Shown: one piece after another, positions 33,201 to 45,200 of the stretch
Numbering within the stretch: the first letter of the stretch is position 1
Layout: each line of letters starts with the position of its first letter
NCBI GenBank assembly: GCA_947561585.1
Contig: CANNZV010000268.1
Location: 381,035 to 445,034 of the forward strand
Source of the DNA: Caprella mutica
Lineage: Eukaryota > Arthropoda > Malacostraca > Amphipoda > Caprellidae
Direction of reading: 5' to 3'
DNA: 64,000 nt
The notes under the pieces: model-generated
The model's input: the letters and a program-made list of their open reading frames with translations, nothing else
The model's database searches: none
Told to the model about the DNA's origin: nothing
Translations under genes and position numbers: made by a program

Positions 33201-36200
33201 TCACTAGTATCGTCAATATCTTCTTTTTCATTCTGCTGATTGCGATCATCAACATCAGATACTTCACTTGATGAAGAAATGCTCAATTCTGGATCATCAC
33301 TATTCTCTGAAGTTATTTCAATTTCAGGATCAATATTGGATAATTTAACCTTTGGCTTGACTTCAATACTAGCTTCCATTTGTTCAGAAAATAATTTTTT
33401 GTCTTTACCAGAACACATTTCATTTGTTGCACTATTTTCAATAGAATATTCAGTAAGTTTTCCAGTTTCAATATCATCAGAAATATTTTGAATTTCAGAA
33501 GTTTCAATATCATCTGTAATATCTTGAATTTCGGAAGTTTCAATTATTTCCACAATTTCTATTTCATCAACCTCTTCTTCTTCAGGATCATATAAAATTT
33601 CATTCTTGTCAATATTTGTTACTAATATCTGGGGAATATCTTCCACTTCAGCAGTGGTCACACCCGGAGCATCTTCAAATTCCGGCATCGTTACTTTGGG
33701 AACACTATCAACTTCAGGCATGGTCTCTTCCTGAACAACATCAAATTTAGGTATGGTCACCTCGGGAACTTCCTCAAATTTAGTCATGGTCACTTCAGGA
33801 ACATTGTTAAATTTAGGCATTGTCACTTCCTGAACAATATCAAATTTAGGCATGGTCACTTCAGGAGCCTTATCAAATTTAGGCATGGTCACCTCGGGAA
33901 CATCCTCAAATTTAGGCATAGTCACCTCGGGAACATCCTCAAATTTAGGCATGGTAACTTCAGGTACATTATCAAATTTAGGCGTGGTCTCTTCATGAAC
34001 AACATCAAATTTAGGCATGATCACTTCGGGCATATCTTCAAATTTAGGCATGGTCACTTCAGGAGCCTTATCAAATTTAGGCATGGTCACCTCGGGAACA
34101 TCCTCAAATTTAGTCATGGTCACTTCAGGAACATTATTAAATTTAGGCATGGTCACTTCTTGAACAACATCAAATGTAGGAATGGTCCCATCAGGAACAT
34201 TTTCAAATGAAGGCATTATCACTTCAGACACATCCTCAAATTTAGGCATGGTCACTTCAGGAGCATCATCAAATTTAGGCATGATCACTTCAGGAGCATC
34301 TTTGAATTTAGGCATGGTCACTTCAGGAGCATCTTCGAATTTCGGCATGGTCACTACCGGAACATTGCATTCGGTAGGTGAATTGAAGTTATTTGCATCT
34401 TCAGAGTTTTCATCTAATTCTTCGAATTCAATATTGCCTGATTCTACCACAAACGATTTCAATTCAGAAATATCAGCTCCAGTGTCTGTTGCTCCAGAAG
34501 ATTCTTCTTCGTAATCTGATAGATTGGACTCAGGACATTCTTCTTTTTCGGGAGGTAATTTGAATGACACTTTCTGTGCAGGAAGCGACTGACTTTGTGA
34601 GTTCAGAATTTTAAAAGGAACTTTTGGTTTCTCCTTCACAACGAGTTCATTTTCAACTTCAAGCTGTTTCTCTTCCTTATCGAATGGTTCGAGCTCTATT
34701 TGATCTGAGGCTGCATTCTGCTTTACTTCCTCGGAGACGAATTTAGGCTCCTCTTGCAAATTCGTTAGTTCAACTTCATCATTTTCGATCCTTTCATCAT
34801 TATCTCTTACACTTTGTTGCGTAATACCTTTTGGAATTATTTCGATCGGATCTTCATATATATCGGGACATTTTTCCAGCACCATTTCCTGGATCATTTT
34901 ATGCCTTTGAGTAGTTGAGAACAGTGATTCTTCGCTTGCATTGGCTGTTTTCATATTTCCAACTGCATTTGTCCCCTCGTTGCTGTCGCTGTGATCAGGC
35001 AACTGTCACGGTATAATAGTGTTTAGGTAGGGATTATCAAATATCTTTGAAATAAACTTGGAAAAAGTAAATTGCGATGCCGTGCGATTTTAAATCAAAA
35101 TAAAATAAATAAGACTCATTTGTACAAATTTTTCATTGATTGTTCTATCATCATAACTACTAAACATCATGCAAATATTTATTCAATTTCCTAATGAAAT
35201 GTGCATGCAAGTTTAACAATTGGATGCTTTGTCAGAACCTGCTTAGTTTGCTGTGGGGAAGTCACTGCCTCCTCTGTTGAGGGCTCCACAGATTCCAATC
35301 CCATCTGTAGAAGAAAGAATTCTAAATCTAACGATCCGCTTCTTACGAAATCAAATAATTCTTACAACATAATCATACGAATGAACTATATCTTCTTTTT
35401 ATATGAGGTTAGGTAGTGACTTTCGAAATTGTATTCTTTGAAATTATATCAAATTTAGGTTCAAAACATCAAGACAAAGCATCCTACAAATGAATTTTAA
35501 GCTAGATATATGTAATCAAATAATTACAAGAGTATTCTCTAATACTTTTTTTTTCAATTACTAAATCATATATATTTTAAAAAATCATAAAATATGATGT
35601 TAATTATCTATAAAACAAATTAAAGGTTACTGAGTGTTTTGAAACAGTTAGTGGTATTTTATTTCACATTAATCACTGAATAAAACAGAACGTGAAAGTC
35701 AAACTTACTCCTGTGTAGGTAGGGTCAAGTATTGGTAAGCGATTTTGACGCCGTTTATTCTTACGTCCACCTCGCTTTCGTCTTCCAGTGGTATTGGGTT
35801 TTGTGTGTGATTGTTGTGTGTGTTTTATGGTTGTGTTATTCGAAGGTGCGTGAGAATTTATCATTTTATCTGCATTTACTACCTTGACATCTTTTCCCTG
35901 ATCTTTATGGAAATTTTCTGTAGAATTCGAATCAACGACTACAACGTTCGTATCATCGGAAGCAAATTTAACTGATTTACGTACAGTTTCCTCAACTGAA
36001 TTCTTTTCTATTTGAGTAATTTGTTCACAAGTTTCTTTTTCTGATGGCTTTGTTTTATCTTCGTCAAAATTAACGCATTCATTTACAGTAGCACCTTCTT
36101 GCTCATTGGTGAATTGACCATTAACAGCATCAGGGTATAAGTAAGGATCATAGTACGCGTCTACATAATCTACATGTTTATTCATAATTTTTCCTGACAA

Positions 36201-39200
36201 TTCAGAGTTTTCGTCGTTTGTTACAATGCTTTCAAATTCAGTAGATTGATCGCAGGTAGCGTTTTTCATGCCTTCAGCTTGGAGCGTCACTTTCGATAGC
36301 TTGCACTCGTGATCAGTACACAAGTTTGAAGTTTCTGATTCTTTGTAGTTATAAGCTTTGGCAATTTTAATTCCAGGATGCGCGCATGTGAGATCACCTA
36401 ATTCATTATTTTCATGAATTTCTTCAGTTTCTACACTATTCACAGTTCCGTCCTTGCATGCATTCGTTTCATCCATGTTGATACATTTATTAGTTTCAGA
36501 ATATTCCATATCATCTTTCGAATCAGTTTCAACTGTGTCTTCTTTTTCAAAAATGGTGTTGTATTCATTCGAACAGTGTTTGAATGTTTCTTCTGCTACT
36601 CGCCCTTGCTTCTTTTTGTACTGGTTTATTTCCACTGAAAACTGATCCAGTTCAGCAAGTATACCAGAAATGGCTGTTGTGACTAAGTTGTTGGATTCAT
36701 TCAAGGGTTAGTGGTAGGTGAGTGTGGGAGATGAGGATGACGGGGATTTAAAGAATTTGCATGTATTTACAAAATGGATTGGAAGTTTATGTGGTAGTAT
36801 GTGAAGGAGGCAAGAAGAGAAGTGGTAGCGGTTAGTTGAAAGCTAGCCATGTTAGCTATTACTCTAGGGATTTAGAAGTTTACTGCTCATTTATTACAGG
36901 TTTTATTAATTTAGTGATGGGATAACATATTGGTGAATCAGGTAGCAGTAAACTTCTTTTTCTCTCTAAAAGAAAAAGCTGACAATTGTAAAGACGACAA
37001 AATTATTGACTTTTAAATTAGTCTAGGTATAATTAAGCAAAGCCTTTCCCTTTTGAGAGTTAGGAACACATAGAAATGTTAATAAAGTGAATGGCTGATG
37101 CCAGTGCTGCAGTTTGATGAGCTCAAACCCACAGCAGAAGCATCAGAGAGGACAGCGGGTCACACTGAAGGCCGCTGACCTTAAGTAGTTTAGCCTGGGC
37201 CTGAGCTTGGGATAGAACTTCTGTTATCTTTGCTGCAGTTAGCTTATCGGACACAGAGCCCATTTGACTCATAAGTTTCTCCATTGCCCGCTCTGTCTCC
37301 TCCAAACGCTCCCGAAGGTGGTCCATCTGTTCATCTTCAGCTGTGGGAGTGCTTATTGTAGTCATTTATTGATAGAGTATTCTCTCGGATTAGGAAAATC
37401 ATACCTATGGTTAAACGGCTATAAAAATGAAGTGATATTGAGAGTTAGTAATAAAGTAAAATATCCGTTTCAAAATATACATCTACTTTTTGACTCCGAC
37501 GCTCATTTATTCGAATTAGAATCGAAATTATATCATTTTAGGTTTAAGAATCTGTTCTATTACAGGATATAGAAAAGGATTTACAGTGAGGTGTATATCT
37601 AAAGCACCATGAAATCAACGTGATAATAAAAGAAGTTCGCTTTCCTAAAATTCTGAAAAAAAAGTATTGTTAAAAACTAAAAATAAATATATTCATAATT
37701 ATATACTTCTATACAGATATTTTGAAAGTCAAAATCTACCAATTTAGGAGTGAAAGTAACTAACATTTTATATATCGATATGTATTTTAAAACTATAATC
37801 GTCAAGAAAGAGCTTAACTGAATTAGAATCTGCGAATTTAATTAATATTAGAACATACTTACATACCAATAAATGATTTAATTTATATATAGTGATGCAA
37901 AGAACTTACTTTTGTGACAGTCTTGTTTTCCTACAGAGCAGCATGAGAAAATTTAAGAATTTGAGTGTTTTCCAATTATATCTAAGAATTTATCAAATTG
38001 TAAGTTTAAAATTTCCACACGTTAAAATTGCTCCGATTTGGTAATAGTAACATGGAATTCCTTCAATTAAACAATAATTCATGTTCATTATTTACGCAAC
38101 ACCAACCTATTTTCTTATCCAGACATTCCGCTTGTTGTCTCTTCTTGAGTCCTGAGGTTTCCCTGTAATCCACTCCTCGTCTGGTGTCGGGTCTGGAGTG
38201 TCTGGTAGTGGTCTGGTTGCCCGAGTCGAGGTACTCTTCCTCGAAGACGTACTTCCGGTACTCTGGGTCGAGGTGGAAGTCTTTCAGTTTAGGATTCTTG
38301 TCGTCATCGTCTGTGTTCTTTTTAAATAATATCTGAAAAAGGAGGTTAACTGGTTTGGAATTGGATTCAAATTTGATTGTAGCTAAAATTGTTTCAAATT
38401 ATTGAAATTTATTTATTTCAATGTGATTAATTTATAATCGAATTTTATTTTAATTTAGTTATTTTATTTATAAAAGATGTATACTATTCTATTAAAAACG
38501 AGAGGAATGAAATCTATTAATAATTGGATTTTTGAATCCCGAAGATAATGAATCTACACTGAAAACGTCTCTTATATACAAGAGGTTATTTGCTTATCTT
38601 ACAATATGACTTGACATAAAGTACAAATTTATCTATAGTTATTATTAATTTGTGTGAATAAAGACTAAGTAAATATATACGGAGGATAAAGTATATAAGT
38701 ACTTTCACATGATCGGTTCATTATTAATGAGGCCATATGATAAAGGTTTCTGATTGGTAGAGATCAAAGACCATATTGATCTCTCATTGATCCATAATCT
38801 TCGAGCAGATAAAGAATCAGATGAACGAGTACAGTACCTGCTCAATGAGCCAGTCGGCAGAATATGACATTTTCCAAGAATCTTAGGAGTATTCTTAGAC
38901 TTTTAGAAACATTGACTCTACTGTTTTAATTTTATTTTCAACTCGATCATGAAATACCTATTTACAGTTTCAAGAAACTTAAAGGTTCCCTCCACTCTAG
39001 AGATGCTTTAAATTTGTATAATTAAGGTTATATTACATATCACAATTAACAGTAAAGAAAATTGAACAAGTATTCGCTTCGTAATTAATTATACAAAAAA
39101 TATTCACACGCCATCACTGTCCGACATTTCTAAGATTAAATAGAAGAAAAAGTTTAAAAAACCCTTCATCTCGTATTATCGTAGTGAGTCCTACTTTTTC

Positions 39201-42200
39201 TTTGCTTGAAATTCGGAGGGCAGAAGGAATTAGCGCTGTATTATAATATGTAACTTAAATGACATATTATATAAAAAATATTGAACCAAATTTTAACCAG
39301 TAACCTTATTTCTAATGAATAGAGTGATAAAACAATTAGACTGGGGGGATCTTCCGGCTGAGGCAAAACTTACTTCTTTCCAGGGGTATTCTCGGCGAGT
39401 CATAATCCGTAATATGTAAACTGGCATATAATGTACCTGCTAAATGCTACCTATATTTGTTACTTGCCTTCATAAATGTGTACATGAAGAATATAATGAT
39501 GCCGACAGTGTAGAGGGGCATGATTACACTCATACTGTTGAGGCCCTTGGCTGTGTGTGGAGATGCGATGTGGCCTGCTCCACCACCCATTGGGGGTCTT
39601 ATCCCAGGCATCGGCCCTGGCTGTAGATTGAAATATAAAGTAAGTATCGTATCCAGTCAAAGAAAAGTGTATCCATAATAATTTTTTGACAATTTATTAA
39701 TTTCATATTTCCAAAAGTAGAATTTCCTAATTTTAATGCTTGTAGATATTTTATAATTGGTCTGGGTACACGATGACAAATTTGTGGGACATAAAATAAT
39801 AGGAAATTAAATTATAGTGATTCGTGAAATAAGCATTATGCGGAGACTCTTTTCTCTGATGGTATATAATCTGCTAAAATAAATCAAATAACAAGTAACT
39901 ATCATTAATTATATTGATTTAAAATGTATTTTTTAAAGTAAACCCAGTAATTATTGGATATTTCTTCTTGAACATTTATAAAGTTTTTAAAAATTATTGC
40001 TAATATTGCGAGAATGGCTCATGTAGATTTTAAATTCTGACTTTTAATCTTATTCTCATCAGAGAATTTGTTTGTCACAAAAGTACACAGGTAGTATAAA
40101 AGATTAAATGTCAATTGAATTTATCTTATAGGTCACAAATAAATATATACAGAATGTGTATTGATCACTGATCAGTATACTTAAAGGTAATAGTTAAAAA
40201 TTGAAAAGATCAACCTTTGTTAAGTTATACCTCCTTAACTTCAGAGTCTAAATCACATTCGTACGTTGTTGTCGAACCATCCCAGTTACACACTTCTGAA
40301 TCCTGGTTCCATTCCATATTTAGTGGGGTAGGAATATTGTTCAATAAACGATCAGAATGAATTTCACTCTCTATTTTTCGTCTGACTGAGGAACGTTTAC
40401 GATGAAACCTTGGAAGGAAACCAAGAGCCATTTCCTGGTCTGTTAACTACGGTTTGTTCTAAGAAAGTGAAATAGTGTCCAGACCTACTTCTACTAGCGA
40501 CTCTGACGTCAAAAAGAAACTAATGGTGCAATCAATAGCTATAAGAGTTTGAATTATGTTATTTCAGGTAAAAAAAACTGTTTTACTTTATCAGGATATA
40601 AAAGAGAAAGTACAACTACTGAGTCAAGGGCTGAATAAACTATATAGGCATATAGCAATAACTGAATCCTAATTTCACTTCAACCTTCCCACATACCAAT
40701 GGACAAAGTATCGCACTGAGGTAAAGCTGCAGTGAATAGCAAGAACAACTTCTCAGGCTTCTCTAGATCAATACTCTATTGATAATTTCAAGGAAGACTG
40801 TGAATTTAAATCATATTTTAAATAAATTACCATATTTTAGAAAGTATCAAGTAAAGTCTTGAAATTTGGTAAAAATATTAGTGAAGAATCTGATTCTAAC
40901 TTCAAATTAATTCTATACTGCCGGATAAATTTCAGCTTGATATCACAAAAGGAAGAAATTGATTTGAATCGAAATTGTCTTATTAAAAGTTAAAACTAAC
41001 TTCTATTCTTTCACCACGTTATACCATTTCTAAATTACAGGATATTCTTAGATATGATATGTTATAGAGAGTATGTATTATGTACGTCATTCTGGCACTG
41101 GTTCAACTATAGGCGCCCAGTAAGTTATTTGCGATATGCCCCTTCATAATACAGCTATGTTGATGTCCTGACTGGTTAGATGAAATTGAGAGTTAAATGT
41201 TATCATTCAAGTATAATTTGGATGATATTAGATAAAGCAATTGAAGTAGTTAGATCTGCACAGTTTTGCCTTTTTTTATTTATTCATATGTGGTAAACTC
41301 AGACCTTGAAATGTACGGTAGTTTTGACCTTGAAAAGTACGGTAGTTTTGACCTTGAAAAGTGCGGTAGAATTCACCTTAAAGGCTTAGAGATTACGGTA
41401 GTTTTCACCATTGGGAATTCTTCAGTTTTGTTTTTGCAAAATATGTGAAGTAGTTCTGAACTTCAATTAATTTCAACTAATAAATTTCAAATAATTTTAC
41501 TAGCATTAGTAATAAATGGTAAACGTGTACATTTTTACGTATTCAATAATTATATTTAGAGACAGGCAAAGCTTTACTAACTAGAGTAAGTTACGAATTA
41601 ATGGTCGGTTTCACGTATTCGGTCAAATAATTAAAACGATGTAATAGTAATTATCTAATTTTTATTTCAATTTTTTCTTATATGCCGAAGAGGTGAAACC
41701 GACCGATAATTCACAACTTAGGCAATGTTTTTGCATGTTCTCACCCTGGCTTCCTTTTCTATGGTCCTGACAGGCAGGGCCCGACCCTTCTCTCTCAGTG
41801 CCGGGTGCATCATCTCGGGGTGCAGGTGACCCGGTCTCTCAGGGCGTGCACTCATAGTATCTGTGGACCAGGGCAATGGATGGTCAGAAGAAACAATGCA
41901 CTGATTTTAAGTATAGTTAACTCTAAATAGGGTAAAAAAAACAATAGCCGATAGGACACAGTCACTGATAGCAAGTTTCAAAAAGATGTTAATTTTTCGA
42001 TAGGAAGTGGCTAGGAAAGATGTTTTCAGTGTATCGTGACATCCAAGCTAAATGACATGGTACACTGTAAAGATTTTTCTTAGCCAAGCCACTACACGGT
42101 ACACTGAAAATATCCTTCCTAGCCACTACATTGTACACCAAAAACATCCGGCTTTAACACCCAGTAATTGGATTCCCGTGTAATTTGACACCCGACATAT

Positions 42201-45200
42201 TAATACAAGATATCAAGAGAATGTTCTACAATAAAGAGTGCATAGTTCAATCATTATCAAAATCATATTGTGCTCTATTCAACTTTTGGCATTTCTGATG
42301 GAGATACGGCTTCAGCAGTTGTCTTTTGAAGCGATTTGGAGAGTCCAGAAGATTATAGTTTGAAAGAGATAAGCTAATGAATTTATCCTATATTTTATAG
42401 TATGGTCACATAGTATTAACCTTTAGTAGTGAATTCATTTTTTATCCAATAATCAAATTATTGGGAGTCAAATTATTTCAGGTCAAATTACCAGGGATTC
42501 AAGTTATCGGTCACGAAAAGATTCTTTCTATCCATTACACGGTAGGATACACTGAAAAGATCCTTCAAAGTTCAAGTCACTACACGGTACACTAGAAAGA
42601 TCCTTCTTATCGATAACTGAAAATCTATTTATGTCTTGGTATCGGGTTCTGTGTCATATCGGTAATTGTGTTTTAGGTTCTGTGTCTTATCGGTAATTGT
42701 GTTTTAGGTTCTCTGTCTTATCGGTAATTGTGTTTTAGGTTCTCTGTCTTATCGGTAATTGTGTTTTAGGTTCTCTGTCATATCGGTAATTGTGTTTTTA
42801 CTCTGCTGAGATATCTTATACCTTGGGTATATAATGAATAATTAATTTTGATTTACTTCAGAATTTAATTAAAAATTGAAATAATCATTGTATTAATAAT
42901 CTGGATGCAGGATTATTGTAGTTTGTTTTACTGTTTGTAACGATTTTCTTATAAATATCATTCTACTGAATGAAGTTAACTTTTCTGATTACTATCCCTA
43001 GACATGTAACATCTACAGTGGTTTCTGTTAAGGTTATATAGAGGGTATAATAATAAATTAATAACCCCTCATTAAATTTACATGAAATATTATAATAAAG
43101 ATAGTTTATCCTGTATCTTTTTATGAAAATAAGAATTCAATTTATCGTTAGTTATGTCAATCTATATAGGTAAAGCTTTCACAGCGGACGATCCTCGAAC
43201 GGACACCCTCCACAATGGACAAAAATTGTCCGCTCTAGCAGACTGCATATCTCTACAACGAACTCTTTAAATTATAAGGTTTAACAAATATTTCATTCGT
43301 CTACCAAGTATCTAGTCAAACATTGATTATAATCAGAGGCATTACAATTGACAATCAACACTTAATATATTGTTTTTGAGATTTTCATTATTTTGGTTTT
43401 GTTACCCTTTTCCGACACATTTTCTTTGATTAGAAAATTTCAATAGAAAATTGAAAAAGGTGTGACTATTCTATATTCTATTTTAATATATTCTTCATTT
43501 ATTCATACCAAACAAAAAATTAAGAATCAGGAAATGAAATAAAAAAATATTGTGTTCAGTTTGATAAACGATTATTAATTATGCTATGTATATTAGTTTG
43601 CATGTAGGTACATAGATATCTATGTAAGTGAAGTTGAAAAATAGCACCCTTTTCTATCATATTTTACAGTTCTTTAAGCGACAGTTATACCTACCTTATT
43701 ATTTCGTACATTTATATAAGTAAGTTATATAAATATTATATAAGATTTTCAGTAAAATTTTCGCTTAATAATAATTTGAGATTGTTTACCTTCATTAAGG
43801 TTTCTTTGATATGATGTTAAAGAAAACTTACAAAGTTTAAATCCCCAACTAAACTAAATAATATATCGTTACAACGAACGCTGATTGTTACAACGAACGC
43901 TGATTGTTACAACGAACGCTGATCGTTACAACGAACGCTGATCGTTACAACGAACGCTGATCGTTACAACGAACGCTGATTGTTACAACGAACGCTGATC
44001 GTTACAACAAACGCTGATCGTTACAACGAACGCTGATTTCCTGTACAAGTACTGGGCGATAAATCTCAATAACTGTTTGTAGAAATTACAGAAAATAGGT
44101 TTTTTTAAAAAGGTAAAAAAAAACAGTCGAGTCGAATTGACTATCTAAGCTGGTCAATGTTTCTGGAAGAACAGATGTAGGATATAGCATTTAGTTACCG
44201 TGTAATGAACGTGTAATCATCGTGTAAATATTCCAATACCTTTACGTATGGATTATCAGTACCAATAATCAATATATTGAGAATAACTTACTATCAAATA
44301 TTTACAGGACAGTATTATTTTGTTGATTTAAAAGAAATTGAAAGTATTTATCGCTGATCGGGGATGGCATTACCCACCATAATCTTCGCTGGCAATATCA
44401 TGGGACTGTATGTCCACTTTATAATAAAGTTTGACTTGTAAGTTGATGGTGATGATTATTTGATGATTATAAGATAATGAATAAGTTACATGATATGATT
44501 ATAAAATCATCGATGATTAAGAGAACATTTGTCTTGCATGATTTTCGCCTGTTTTCATAAATTATCACCGATAATTTACTAAGATCTTATTCACTACATG
44601 GTCCATAAAAATAGAAAATGCGATAAAAAATTAATAATACAATAAAGTATTTTTTAGAATATGAAAAAAATTCTTCTAAATACCATTAGGTATAAAATTA
44701 AATTTAATTGCACAAATTGAATTTCATTTCAAAAATTAAATTTCAGTGAATAATTGAATTTCATTATGAAATTGAAATTCATTATAAAATTATAGAAGTG
44801 AAGACACTATAATGTAAAATTAAATTAGTTTATTGTTTCAGTATTTCTGTTGAAAGTAATAGTTTATTTATTTATTTATTTATTTATTTCTGTTGAAAGT
44901 TATAGGGTTTATTTGCGGCAACTATTAATAGACTACCAAGGCTGAATATAGTTAAGAGATTATAAATACATTTCCTATATTCTGCCTTTACTGATGTAGT
45001 ATATCTATATTTAATTTAAATATAGATTGTAAATATAAATATATTATAAATCAAAGAAAAGTCTGTCTGTGATTATTTTTTGACTGTTTACTAATTGTAA
45101 TGTTAGTAGATATTTTAAAATTGGTCTGGGTACACGGTGATAAATCTGTAAGATTTAAATATAATAAACAGGGAAAAGAAGAAGGCTTAAATTGACATAA

